Source: Chryseobacterium sp. JM1 (GTDB lineage Bacteria > Bacteroidota > Bacteroidia > Flavobacteriales > Weeksellaceae). Taken from it: a stretch of DNA of 64,000 nt. Positions within the stretch are counted from its first letter, which is position 1, and every line of letters starts with the position of its first letter. The notes under the pieces are model-generated. The model saw nothing but the letters and a program-made list of their open reading frames with translations. It did no database searches and was not told the DNA's origin. The translations under genes were made by a program, and so were the position numbers. Of the stretch, positions 7,354 through 15,260 are shown piece after piece. Location of the stretch: the NCBI RefSeq assembly GCF_000737715.1, contig NZ_JPRN01000003.1, positions 675,098 through 739,097 on the forward strand, given 5' to 3'.

Positions 7354-7734
7354 TTAGCTTTTCCTTCCCCAAAATTTTGGGATTACAATTATCAAACTTC
7401 CCAATATAAAAAACCATATTCGTAATTTTGATATCTCTTGGAATAAAACACTATTTTCCCATTTGCTTAAATCATCTTTACTTATAGAGTAATATTTCCA
7501 ATTTTCATCCATGTTTTTAATGTCTATTGCTTTTACTAAATTTTGTTCTGGATGTTTTTCTGAATAATCATCACTGATAACAACCCATAAATTATCTAGT
7601 TTAATTTGTGTTTGAGCAAATTGAGCTTCTCTAACTTGGCTTTCAATATCAGTTTCAATTAATTGAATTAGAAATGAAAAGAGTATAAGAATTAAACCTA
7701 TTCCTTCAATAATATTAGTCTTTCTTTCTGTCAT
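7354..7734 (-). CDS. Two-TM membrane protein paired with the HEPN gene
   Basis: No family recognised. The 126 aa protein begins with a hydrophobic helix at about residues 10-27 (GIGLILILFSFLIQLI), has a polar loop of about 70 residues rich in D, E, K and Q, and ends with a second helix (WFFILGSLIIVIPKFW) and a GRKS tail. Both termini are probably on the same side of the membrane. It begins 9 nt after the stop of the DUF4209/HEPN gene and is surely co-transcribed with it. Base composition is visibly more AT-rich than the flanking cassette, which suggests joint transfer of the pair. Confidence 0.7.
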   Translation of the reverse strand: MTERKTNIIEGIGLILILFSFLIQLIETDIESQVREAQFAQTQIKLDNLWVVISDDYSEKHPEQNLVKAIDIKNMDENWKYYSISKDDLSKWENSVLFQEISKLRIWFFILGSLIIVIPKFWGRKS

Positions 7735-7743
7735 TTTTTGAAT

Positions 7744-9363
7744 TTATATATTAGTAATTACAGTTTTGAAATATTCTTCAGTTTGTACAATCATTTTTAA
7801 GGAAAGCCACCATAAATAAATACCGTAATAATTTATTTCAAATGGAGAAATTAATCCATGAGATATTTTATTTCTAAAATTCACACTATTACCATCTATT
7901 AAAAAGCTGTTTAATTCTAATAATAAGTTTTTTTCACAAATACCATCAAGCATTTTTCCATTTTCTTTTATACTTAATAAACCTCCTAGAGTATTATCAT
8001 TCTGAATATCTTCTAAAAGTTTGATAGTATTTCTATTGTTTGATTCTATAATAGATTTCAAACTATTTTCAATTTGAGGGATAAGGAGATGTGATGAAAG
8101 TATAAAATTGTTTTGAAATCCACTGTAAATTCCTTCAATGAATAAATACTCTCTATCTTTTGGAATGAGCGGGCTCTTACATTGGCTAATCATTGCTACT
8201 ACCCAATCTCTGCATACCTGCCCATCCAAATCCATTATTAATTTAATCTCTTGGATTAATGAAATTGTAATATTTCTATAATGTTCTCTTTCTTGGTTCA
8301 AATTATACTCTTCTGCACTTGAAATACCACTAACTGTTCCTTTATTTGTAATTTGTAAACTTGTGGGAAAATATTGCTGGAAAAAAAAATCTTTTTCTTG
8401 TTTTTTATTAAAAGTTGGATTAAAAATTGGATACCATAAAAGAAAATCGAATCCACTATCAAAGTCTTCAATATTTTGCTCTCTTATTAATTGAGGGATA
8501 TTTAATTTTGATTTGCCATTAATGCCAATTATTGGTATAATTTCAGCTTCTACTTTTTGTTCATTCTTTATCTTTTTTTCAAGTCTAGTTTTAAAATTTT
8601 CATCAACTACAACTTTTTTTATTTGCCTTAATGCATCGAGGTAAGAAGATAATATTTTAGGGTTGTATGTAATGGTATCCTTATCTATTTGAGACACATA
8701 ATAATCAGCCTCTTTTTCTAAGCATAGTGCTGTTTCAATTTTGAATTGAGTGTCATTAAAATATTTTAATTTACTTAAAATCTGAATATAATGAATAGCA
8801 TTATCATACTGATTTATTTTAAAACTTTCCTCTAGTTTAATTGTAAAATAGTCTATAAGCTTCTTAGAAGAAGCTTCTTGAAATAGAAAATTGATAGAAG
8901 TATTTAAGAGCTGTAATTGATAATATGAAGATTTTAATTCAACAATTACTTGTAGTATTTTTCCTTCCAATTGTACGAGCTCTTGTTTAAAAATAGATTT
9001 TGCCTTTCCTACTAACTCTAGGGCCCGAATTAAATAATTTAATTCATCTGTTTTTTCATATATTTTTATGTAAGATTCTACAGCCCTTTTAATACAGTTT
9101 AACCTATCCTTGTCCCCAAGAATAAATTTTATATCATTAACCCTAGCGGTTATCTCAATATTTTCAATTTGTATTTCGGGTAGAATATAATCATTGTTTT
9201 CCAAAAGATTTTTAAAACAATCATCTGCAAGTCCACAATTAACGAGCTGATATAAATTATTTATTTTTTTATCTGCTAAATTATTTCTCCAGAGTTTAAA
9301 TAAATGAATTTTTAATTCTGTAGAATATTTATCTTTTGGAATTTGTTGTGACAGGTGATCCAT
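7744..9363 (-). CDS. DUF4209-like protein with C-terminal HEPN R-x4-H motif
   Basis: A 539 aa, mostly alpha-helical protein. Residues about 1-270 are helical-repeat-like with no recognised signature; about 290-420 are less regular; the C-terminal part (about 400-539) fits DUF4209 as I recall it: LLIPQIENSLKSII, then NFRNKISHGL, which carries R497-x4-H502, the catalytic motif of HEPN RNases. HEPN domains are common in abortive-infection and toxin systems, so a defence RNase is a reasonable hypothesis, but DUF4209 has no proven activity that I can cite. Followed after 9 nt by a membrane protein; preceded by a perfect palindrome and a decayed regulator. Strongly AT-rich. Confidence 0.65.
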   Translation of the reverse strand: MDHLSQQIPKDKYSTELKIHLFKLWRNNLADKKINNLYQLVNCGLADDCFKNLLENNDYILPEIQIENIEITARVNDIKFILGDKDRLNCIKRAVESYIKIYEKTDELNYLIRALELVGKAKSIFKQELVQLEGKILQVIVELKSSYYQLQLLNTSINFLFQEASSKKLIDYFTIKLEESFKINQYDNAIHYIQILSKLKYFNDTQFKIETALCLEKEADYYVSQIDKDTITYNPKILSSYLDALRQIKKVVVDENFKTRLEKKIKNEQKVEAEIIPIIGINGKSKLNIPQLIREQNIEDFDSGFDFLLWYPIFNPTFNKKQEKDFFFQQYFPTSLQITNKGTVSGISSAEEYNLNQEREHYRNITISLIQEIKLIMDLDGQVCRDWVVAMISQCKSPLIPKDREYLFIEGIYSGFQNNFILSSHLLIPQIENSLKSIIESNNRNTIKLLEDIQNDNTLGGLLSIKENGKMLDGICEKNLLLELNSFLIDGNSVNFRNKISHGLISPFEINYYGIYLWWLSLKMIVQTEEYFKTVITNI

Positions 9364-9365
9364 TG

Positions 9366-9381
9366 TTTAACAATTGTTAAA
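9366..9381. promoter_or_regulatory. Perfect 16-bp palindrome before the HEPN gene
   Basis: TTTAACAATTGTTAAA is its own reverse complement and lies 2 nt before the HEPN start codon. It could be an operator for a small dimeric regulator, perhaps the now-broken XRE gene just upstream. One or two such AT-rich palindromes are expected by chance in a window this size, so position is the main argument. Confidence 0.35.
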
Positions 9382-9401
9382 GCTTAAAAATATTTTTATG
9401 C

Positions 9402-9611
9402 TTACGCAGGGACTTTTAAAATTTTAGTAAACTGAGCCAGAATATCGGCTTTTATGGTTTCTTCCTATTCTAGAAGAGATACTTTTTTCTGGTTCCAGTC
9501 ATCACCCAGTTCAAAAGCCAAAGCTTCCTGTTTGATGCCGAGCATTTCACGGAAACGTTTGATATTTCGGCCCTGATGTATTTTTTTATTTTGCATATCT
9601 GTGTCAATCAT
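9402..9611 (-). pseudogene. Decayed XRE/HTH_3 regulator with in-frame TAG
   Basis: Translation from the ATG at 9611 gives GRNIKRFREMLGIKQEALAF, ELGDDWNQKKVSLLE, then a TAG stop (9465-9467), then EETIKADILAQFTKILKVPA and TAA. This is the N-terminal half of a Bacteroidota XRE regulator in which a Gln normally follows SLLE, so the stop is explained by one base change, and the usual C-terminal dimerisation part is missing. The neighbouring frame after KVP still reads SIKIF-like residues, hinting at an additional frameshift. The HEPN gene begins 39 nt further on. It could have controlled the HEPN pair before decay. Confidence 0.7.
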
Positions 9612-9757
9612 AATAACAAATATAAAGTTTTAAGACATAAGAATAAAGCTCCTTTTAAAATAAATTAAATTCTAAAATATCTTTCATACAGCATAAAATA
9701 TCCTTCTTTAAACTGGAATATCCAGCCTGATATTATTTGGTTTGCAGAAAACAACAA

Positions 9758-9976
9758 ATGATGAAAAAGAAGATAAACCTCCAGAACAAATATAAACTGT
9801 TCCGCAACCGGAACCTTACGGTTTCCCATAAGTGTTTTGAAAGATCTTACAGAAGGCATGTCTTTTTTCCGGAAATACGGATTGCGGGGAAATGGGTTCA
9901 GGAATGCGGTTTTGAGGCGGGTGACAGGGTAGCGGTGACGGTATGTAGAAATCAGATTATTTTAAAGAAAATGTAG
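9758..9976 (+). CDS. SymE-like type I toxin
   Basis: The C-terminal half, FFPEIRIAGKWVQECGFEAG followed by DRVAVTV and a short hydrophobic end, is the SymE toxin domain (AbrB-like swapped-hairpin fold); in E. coli SymE is an SOS-induced protein that halts translation and damages nucleic acid or compacts the nucleoid, and is held down by the antisense RNA SymR. The 72 aa length is normal. The start is placed at the double ATG (9758/9761); a TTG 21 nt upstream is possible. Residues RNLTVSHKCFERSYRRH before the domain match the family's usual lead-in. It forms part of the accessory island with the HEPN gene. Confidence 0.75.
   Translation: MMKKKINLQNKYKLFRNRNLTVSHKCFERSYRRHVFFPEIRIAGKWVQECGFEAGDRVAVTVCRNQIILKKM
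9787..9794 (-). promoter_or_regulatory. Possible antisense -7 box inside symE
   Basis: TATATTTG on the minus strand matches TAnnTTTG and would start an RNA near 9780 that runs leftward across the symE start codon, the same geometry as the SymR antisense RNA. No -33 TTG lies at the right distance, so this is only a candidate. Confidence 0.25.
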
Positions 9977-10027
9977 GTGCATTAGTTTATTTTTTAGCCT
10001 AAAATTTAAAAATTAAACTTAGCTTTT

Positions 10028-10075
10028 TATCTCCCGCAGATTTTGCAGATTGAGCGGATGCTTGCGTTTAATTTT
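10028..10075. repeat. Dispersed repeat module, partial copy
   Basis: CTCCCGCAGATTTTGCAGAT followed by a GCGGATGCTTGCGTTTAA segment repeats the arrangement seen at about 3995-4037. It is a partial copy of the modular AT-rich intergenic family and lies in the gap after the SymE gene. Confidence 0.6.
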
Positions 10076-10199
10076 TAATATAGATTTTAATTACAATATA
10101 ATCCTTGTTATTCGTTTAATTTGCGTGATATTAAATATGCATTCTATTGGAAACGCAAAGTTTAAATTGATGCTGTTTATTTTAGGGGTGCAAAGAGGA

Positions 10200-10253
10200 G
10201 ACAGGTGAACCTGTCTGATGAAGCGAACTTTAAGCTGGCCGCCTTCGGCGGCC
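10200..10253. other. GC-rich structured segment with two hairpins
   Basis: GACAGG-TGAA-CCTGTC (10200-10215) and GGCCGCC-TTC-GGCGGCC (10237-10253) are two perfect hairpins 21 nt apart in otherwise AT-rich DNA. The second is followed by GAGCCTTTTT, so on the plus strand it could end a transcript from the symE side. The first hairpin and the conserved-looking linker are not explained by termination. No ORF or known riboswitch was recognised. The rest of the gap from symE to the DUF6265 gene holds one repeat module and nothing else I can identify. Confidence 0.5.
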
Positions 10254-10317
10254 GAGCCTTTTTCCTTTAGATTTGAATAATCTTTTCTTTCTTAATCGGC
10301 CTGTAAAGTGCCGTTTA

Positions 10318-10791
10318 TTATTTTATCTTTTTCATCGCGAATATTTCATTCTCTTTTTTGCCTTTGATAGTGCCTGAAATCTCAGCAATTAGAGAATTCT
10401 TGCTGATTTTTTTGTAGGTAATGATTTGTGGAAAGTCGTTCTGTTGGTTTTCAAAGATAAGAGAAGTAGGTTTTGAGTCGGATGTTGAGATAAAATCGAC
10501 GGGGATTTCATCATGCTGACCTTTTACAGTGACCATGTAATGAAGCTTTTTGTCTTTTTCTACCAGTCTTACAAATTCAAACATGATGGTGTCTTTTTTG
10601 TTCAGATAGTAGCTTTTTGCTTGGAATTCGGTATCGCTTTTTCTGGTCCAGGTTTCATAGAGGCTTCCTTTGGGTGTTTGGGTTTCCCAGGTACCGATGA
10701 GCCATTCCAGTTTTTGGATTTCATTGTGTTGTAGCGTCCATGCAGAGAGAATTGCCAGGACGATGGCGGAGAGGATCAGTTTTGTTTTCAT
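10318..10791 (-). CDS. DUF6265-family exported protein
   Basis: The start at MKTKLILSAIVLAILSAW gives a normal signal peptide; an upstream in-frame Met lacks one. The mature domain matches DUF6265: KLEWLIGTWETQTPKGSLYE, LHYMVTVKGQHDEIPVDF, then LIFENQQNDFPQIITYKKI. This lipocalin-like beta-barrel family is common in Bacteroidota and its ligand is unknown. 157 aa is full length. It lies 71 nt downstream of the AraC regulator on the same strand and could be co-transcribed with it. Confidence 0.85.
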   Translation of the reverse strand: MKTKLILSAIVLAILSAWTLQHNEIQKLEWLIGTWETQTPKGSLYETWTRKSDTEFQAKSYYLNKKDTIMFEFVRLVEKDKKLHYMVTVKGQHDEIPVDFISTSDSKPTSLIFENQQNDFPQIITYKKISKNSLIAEISGTIKGKKENEIFAMKKIK

Positions 10792-10862
10792 TGTCTTAAT
10801 ATTTATTATGAAGACAAAGTTCAGCATATGATTAAGCTTATAATTGTAAAAATGCGACAAGG

Positions 10863-11675
10863 TTAATCTGTGCCGAAAAAAAGGAAAGACATTTTCAGAT
10901 TTTCACCATAAAATTCTTTAGGAGTCAGTCCCGTGAATTCTTTGAAATCCTTTATAAAATGGGCTTGGTCATAATATTCGGATTCATGCGCTAAGGCCGT
11001 AAGGGTTGTAAATTCTTTATTAAGTAAAAGTTTCAGCGTTGTTTGCAGTCTTATTGTTTTGGAGAGCTGTTTAGGGCTTAAACCTATGGCAGAAGAAAAC
11101 TTCCGTTCCAGCTGTCTGCGGTTTATATTGGTCTGTTTAGAAAGTTCACCGATTGAAATCTGACCATTAGCAGTAATAATGGTATCTATCGTAGACCGTA
11201 CAATTTTATCAATGGCATCGGCATCCAGTTTTTTGAGTAAAAAGTCTTCAACAACCTGTATTTTTTCTTCTGGTGTTTTGGTTTTCAGCATATTTTTCTC
11301 CATCTCAATTCCATCTTTTCCAAAGAGTTTATCCAGTGAAACCGCCTTATCATCCATTTCTTTAATGGGAATCGTGGCAAACGGAATAAAACCTTCATAC
11401 TGAAAACGAACAGAGAACATTCCTGTAGTTCCTGTAGATTCTATAACCAATGGTTTGGTAAGTTGGCCAAAAACACAGCTTCTGGGCTGAACCACTGCCT
11501 GGCCATCATCCATATATTGTTTGTAAAGGTCACCATAATGAAAAATCATTTCCATACAACCGTCCGGAACAATAGTTTGCTGCTGAGGAATATCTTCCTT
11601 AGGGCTTTCCAGAGTCCAGTAGCACTTGATAAGAGCGGAGAGTTCAGGACGAGGTTGGAAGGTTTGATAATTCAT
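10863..11675 (-). CDS. AraC-family regulator with DUF6597-type sensor domain
   Basis: A 270 aa transcription factor. The N-terminal FQPRPELSALIKCYWTLESP and IVPDGCMEMIFHYGD motifs are those of the DUF6597 (AraC-associated) sensor domain, about residues 1-150. The C-terminal AraC HTH occupies about 165-262, with SIGELSKQTNINRRQLERKF as the first HTH and ALAHESEYYDQAHFIKDFKE plus FTGLTPKEFY as the second. The gene downstream encodes a small exported DUF6265 protein and may be a target. The inducer is not evident. Confidence 0.9.
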   Translation of the reverse strand: MNYQTFQPRPELSALIKCYWTLESPKEDIPQQQTIVPDGCMEMIFHYGDLYKQYMDDGQAVVQPRSCVFGQLTKPLVIESTGTTGMFSVRFQYEGFIPFATIPIKEMDDKAVSLDKLFGKDGIEMEKNMLKTKTPEEKIQVVEDFLLKKLDADAIDKIVRSTIDTIITANGQISIGELSKQTNINRRQLERKFSSAIGLSPKQLSKTIRLQTTLKLLLNKEFTTLTALAHESEYYDQAHFIKDFKEFTGLTPKEFYGENLKMSFLFFGTD

Positions 11676-11791
11676 GATTTAATCTTTTATTTTTCATCAG
11701 TCTGACTTTTAAAACTACTAAATAAAATCGAGGTGGGTATATTATATAAAATATCACTAGTTTGTGATTTATATTTATTTATAAAATTAAA

Positions 11792-11820
11792 AAACGCAGA
11801 AGTTTATATCTTCTGCGTTT
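11792..11820. terminator. Bidirectional hairpin terminator
   Basis: AAACGCAGAAG and CTTCTGCGTTT form an 11-bp perfect stem with a 7-nt loop, with A and T runs on both flanks. It ends the leftward EamA transporter transcript; the AraC gene to the left reads away from it. Confidence 0.85.
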
Positions 11821-11835
11821 CGTTTAAATGGATAG

Positions 11836-12705
11836 CTAGACTTTCTTTCTCATTGAAATCAATGTCTGCAAAACAACCGAAGCAATAATTAATGAAATAC
11901 CTACATAAAAAGCCAGTCCGACTTCTTTGCTTTCCCCGAAAAACAAAAATGCCATAATGATTGCATACACCGGTTCCAGATTGAACGTTAAATTCACTGT
12001 GAAGGCCGGAATTTTCTTTAAAACCTCTGCAAATGCCACATATAAACCAACTGTACAAAAAAGTGCTAAAATGCCCAAATAAGCCATGTTTTTTAAGTCA
12101 GGGACTATGCTATCTGCCGGGAAAATGAGGAGATATATGGGCAAAAATGCTCCGAGGCCTAAAGTTCCGCCCATCATCTGATAAAAGTTGATGACTTTGG
12201 TATCAAAGTGTCTCACCAGCCGGTTATTATAAATGGTATAGAGCGCGCCAAAAGCGGAAGAAATTACGCCTAGAATAATTCCAAGCTGATAAGAAGTGTC
12301 GAAATGAAAGATCAGGCTGATCCCAAACAAAGTCAATGTGCTGAGAAGCAATTCTGAAATTTTGAATTTCTCCTGATCTATCAAAGGTTTGAAGACGGCG
12401 GTGAAAAAACTGGTCAGACAATAGCAAACCACACCGATGGAAATATTGGAGTATTTTATGCTCGCGTAGAAGAAAAGCCAGTGAAGTGTGATGAGCAGCC
12501 CAGCTTTCATTATACGCACTTTTTCCTGTGCAGAAATGCTGTAGGGGATTCTCAGAAGTTTTAAAATAACAAATAAAATGATGGACGAAAAGAAAAGTCT
12601 GTACCAGACGAGTAGTCCTTCATTTAAAGAGATGAGTTTTCCGAAAATGCCTGTAAAGCCGGCCAGGATTACGGCCAGATGCAATAATAAATATGATTTT
12701 TTCAT
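11836..12705 (-). CDS. DMT-superfamily (EamA) transporter
   Basis: Inner-membrane carrier of the drug/metabolite transporter superfamily with two EamA repeats of five helices each. Visible markers are LLVWYRLFFSSIILF in the first repeat, ITLHWLFFYASIKYSNISIG (typical of RhaT/EamA proteins) and FNLEPVYAIIMAFLFFGES in the second, followed by the GISLIIASVVL helix. The length of 289 aa is normal. Substrate cannot be read from sequence; family members export amino acids or metabolites. A monocistronic unit with a strong terminator. Confidence 0.9.
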   Translation of the reverse strand: MKKSYLLLHLAVILAGFTGIFGKLISLNEGLLVWYRLFFSSIILFVILKLLRIPYSISAQEKVRIMKAGLLITLHWLFFYASIKYSNISIGVVCYCLTSFFTAVFKPLIDQEKFKISELLLSTLTLFGISLIFHFDTSYQLGIILGVISSAFGALYTIYNNRLVRHFDTKVINFYQMMGGTLGLGAFLPIYLLIFPADSIVPDLKNMAYLGILALFCTVGLYVAFAEVLKKIPAFTVNLTFNLEPVYAIIMAFLFFGESKEVGLAFYVGISLIIASVVLQTLISMRKKV

Positions 12706-12963
12706 TGAGAATGAACTGTAAAGATTTGTAATATTATTTTTATCAGAATCTGAAGTATTGGAATCCCTGCCGGTAAAAAATTAACGGCATGAGAATACTT
12801 CAAATGAATTTGAAAATATTAGAATCTTGGAGGAGGCAAACAGCTCGCGTGGTTCATATCTATTGTATTGAGATCAAATATAGGTAAAACAGAGGGAAAC
12901 AGGATGATTAAGGTCTTAAAAATTATGTAATTTAGTACAGAAAAGAATTTTGTTTTAGATGAT

Positions 12964-13482
12964 ATGGAATTACGAAAGGAAATTGAACCTGATTTTACGA
13001 CTGCTGAAAAGCTTTATCCTGAGGTATTACGGCTTATCTTAGAATATACGGATTACTGTGATGAGCATGGAGATGAAGATCATTCAGCTTACCAAAAACT
13101 TGAGAATACGCTGCATGAAGTGACAGGGAAGGAGATGTCCGGATTTAATCTCTGGGAATGGTGGGCAGAGGATGGAGCGGAAAATCTGGCCTTTGATATA
13201 GCTTTACCGGAACCTATCATCCTGGAAGGCATCACAAAAACTGAAGTTTCGGAGATCGTAAGACGGCTGAAAACTTTTGAAATACCTGATAAAGAAGATT
13301 TTAAATCGTTGTTTTACAGCCACGTATGCTTTGGGAATGGTTATTTTCATCAGTTTTTGAAACTGAATTTCAGGACGTATCATGTAAAACTGTTCCAAAG
13401 AAATAAGGATAAAAACGGGAGTTATTTTGAATACAGCCAGGAAGAAACAACGGAAAAGTTGTGGAATGGTGGACAATATTAG
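12964..13482 (+). CDS. Acidic cytosolic protein of unknown function
   Basis: No family recognised. The 172 aa protein has no signal peptide or membrane segment and is acidic, with an alpha-helical N-terminal part (DFTTAEKLYPEVLRLILEYT, DEHGDEDHSAY) and the aromatic motif GFNLWEWWAEDG near residue 65. It ends with a beta-like FLKLNFRTYHVKLFQRNK segment. It lies 37 nt before a second acidic protein in the same direction, so the two are probably one operon. Such acidic pairs are often immunity proteins for contact-dependent toxins, but no toxin is seen nearby. Confidence 0.55.
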   Translation: MELRKEIEPDFTTAEKLYPEVLRLILEYTDYCDEHGDEDHSAYQKLENTLHEVTGKEMSGFNLWEWWAEDGAENLAFDIALPEPIILEGITKTEVSEIVRRLKTFEIPDKEDFKSLFYSHVCFGNGYFHQFLKLNFRTYHVKLFQRNKDKNGSYFEYSQEETTEKLWNGGQY

Positions 13483-13519
13483 CCTGATTTTAAATCTGTT
13501 ATAATGTTAATTTAACATA

Positions 13520-14113
13520 ATGTATACGAAAATATTAGAAAAACTGAATGTTTTAGGCGCCAATACAGAACATGTAAGTGCAGAAAAAACTTTTGCTGAG
13601 AACTGGCAAAGCATGGAATTCAGCTGTTATCTGTATGATAAAGAATGGGATGTGTATGGGATTGATGCATTTTACGAAAAGAATAAAGAGAGGTATAACA
13701 TTCATAATGAAAAATTCTATGAAGATTTGGTCGAACATTATTTTTCAGAGCATGAGCAAACGTATGGACAGGATTTTTATAAAGACTGGCTGTTTACGCC
13801 CTTTAAAAAAGATTCAAAAGATGATGGTGAACTTGAGGGATTTGTAAAAGAAACTGAAGTCAGAGAAACTGTACAAGGAACAGAAATGGATTTTATCTGT
13901 ATTATATATTCGTATGGATATCCGGATCATTATTTTGTTTGCTTAACGGATCCGAATCCAATGAACCCGACGGTTTACAGTACAGATCATGAAGTTTATT
14001 TTGAGGAGATTGAGAATGAAGGAAGCCTGGAAGACTTTCTGGACAGATATATGACAAAGGAAGAGTTTGTGAACGTTGTCAAAGAGTATCTGGAAGAGAA
14101 ATTCGGAAAGTAG
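13520..14113 (+). CDS. Acidic protein, possibly SMI1/KNR4 (SUKH)-like
   Basis: A 197 aa very acidic cytosolic protein. The C-terminal part, VYSTDHEVYFEEI then GSLEDFLDRYMTKEEF, resembles the end of SUKH (SMI1/KNR4) immunity proteins, which usually show a Y-x-x-D-H-E strand followed by a SLxxFL helix; the N-terminal part is not recognisable. Second gene of a probable two-gene operon. If SUKH, it would bind and neutralise a polymorphic toxin; this is a weak inference because the similarity is limited to the C-terminus and no toxin gene is in the window. Confidence 0.5.
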   Translation: MYTKILEKLNVLGANTEHVSAEKTFAENWQSMEFSCYLYDKEWDVYGIDAFYEKNKERYNIHNEKFYEDLVEHYFSEHEQTYGQDFYKDWLFTPFKKDSKDDGELEGFVKETEVRETVQGTEMDFICIIYSYGYPDHYFVCLTDPNPMNPTVYSTDHEVYFEEIENEGSLEDFLDRYMTKEEFVNVVKEYLEEKFGK

Positions 14114-14378
14114 TAGATCTTGAATGTTTTTAAAGGTAAGATTCTGTCATTATATTTTGCCTATAATTTATATTATGTTAAATTTGTGATTATTGGAATT
14201 TTTATAAATTTTCATCCAGACGGACAATCTTCGATTATTATCTTCTTTAGCTTAATTAAGGACAGTTAGATTAAAATTTTACAGAGATCTAATTTTTTTT
14301 GAGATTAAGTTTTATCTATAGTTAACGGTTTTTGAACTCTGTGGTTTACTTACTTTTACAAAAATCTTGTTGGTTTAG

Positions 14379-14969
14379 TTATTCTCTTGGTTGAATTTTA
14401 TCCTCCAACAGTTTGTACTCTTTAGTTTTGTAATTTGCTGTCATTCTATAATAAGAAACCCAAACGTCCTTGTCGTTAATAGTATCCCAACCTTCTACAG
14501 ATACATGATAGTCTGTTGTTGAATTTTTAATAGGTGTCATATAATACACCAGTCCATTACCTTCTTTATCCATTTGCTCATCCTTTTTCTTGATAAAGTC
14601 AACTTTGTCTAAAATTGCAGTAATTTGCTTTTCCCTTGCATATTCTTCTTGTATTTCTTTTTCAAATTCAGTTTTCCAATTTTTCCCGTATTTCTTTTCA
14701 ATGTTTTTACCTACTCTATCATTTATAGTTTTTACACTGTCAGTCAATTCTTTGGTAACCACACACCCTGCAACTGATTCGAATTTTATTTCCCACTTTT
14801 CGGCAATGACATTTCTTGAATTTTGTTTTTCCATATTGGGTAGTCCATACATCAATAAAGTGTAATCATTCTCTGTTTTCAATGGATTACCTTTTTTTCC
14901 TTGTTCGCTACAAGACTGGATTAATATTGACAATATGATCAGTAAGTAAGTTATCTTTATTAGTTTCAT
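14379..14969 (-). CDS. Putative lipoprotein, unknown function
   Basis: The N-terminus MKLIKITYLLIILSILIQSC is a complete lipoprotein signal peptide with lipobox LIQSC. The mature part (about 176 aa) has a predicted helical, charged centre (KTINDRVGKNIEKKYGKNW, FEKEIQEEYAREKQI) and a beta-like end (VYYMTPIKNSTTDYHVSVEG). No family recognised. Codon use is AT-rich as in the next few genes. It stands alone, with about 265 nt of featureless DNA downstream and 290 nt upstream. Confidence 0.65.
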   Translation of the reverse strand: MKLIKITYLLIILSILIQSCSEQGKKGNPLKTENDYTLLMYGLPNMEKQNSRNVIAEKWEIKFESVAGCVVTKELTDSVKTINDRVGKNIEKKYGKNWKTEFEKEIQEEYAREKQITAILDKVDFIKKKDEQMDKEGNGLVYYMTPIKNSTTDYHVSVEGWDTINDKDVWVSYYRMTANYKTKEYKLLEDKIQPRE

Positions 14970-15227
14970 TTCGTGCTTTCTATTCTTAATTTTCAGTGTA
15001 TGTGAATCGATTAAAGATAATAATTCAAATCTATATTTAGGTCTGAAATTATTAAATCAACTTTTTCAAGCCAGCTTAATTTTTAAAGTTTCTTTTGACT
15101 ACTCTGTTAATAGTTTAAATTCTTTATTTAGTGATTCATAATTAATTTTATTTGTATAATATTCAATTATAATTAAAAAAATTAATTAAAAATATTATTT
15201 CAATGCATGGTGTATTATATTTTTTAG

Positions 15228-15235
15228 TATTTTTG
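15228..15235 (+). promoter_or_regulatory. -7 box of the secreted-protein pair
   Basis: TATTTTTG matches TAnnTTTG and lies 25 nt before the start codon of the lipoprotein gene. No TTG was found at the normal -33 distance. Confidence 0.4.
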
Positions 15236-15260
15236 AGCACTATCAAATTAATTTTAAAAT

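Noticed and set aside
7354..9363. The HEPN gene as a possible fragment of a phage or conjugative element
   Set aside because: No integrase, phage structural or transfer gene lies within the island or its flanks, so only the base composition argues for transfer.
9665..9859. Minus-strand frame opposite the SymE gene
   Set aside because: The plus-strand frame carries a recognisable SymE domain; the opposite frame has no motif. An antisense RNA, not a protein, is the more interesting possibility there.
10215..10221. CTGATGA followed by a GAA, like the catalytic core of a hammerhead ribozyme
   Set aside because: No helix II pairing follows the CTGATGA and the required GAAA step and stem III are absent; it is the linker between two simple hairpins.
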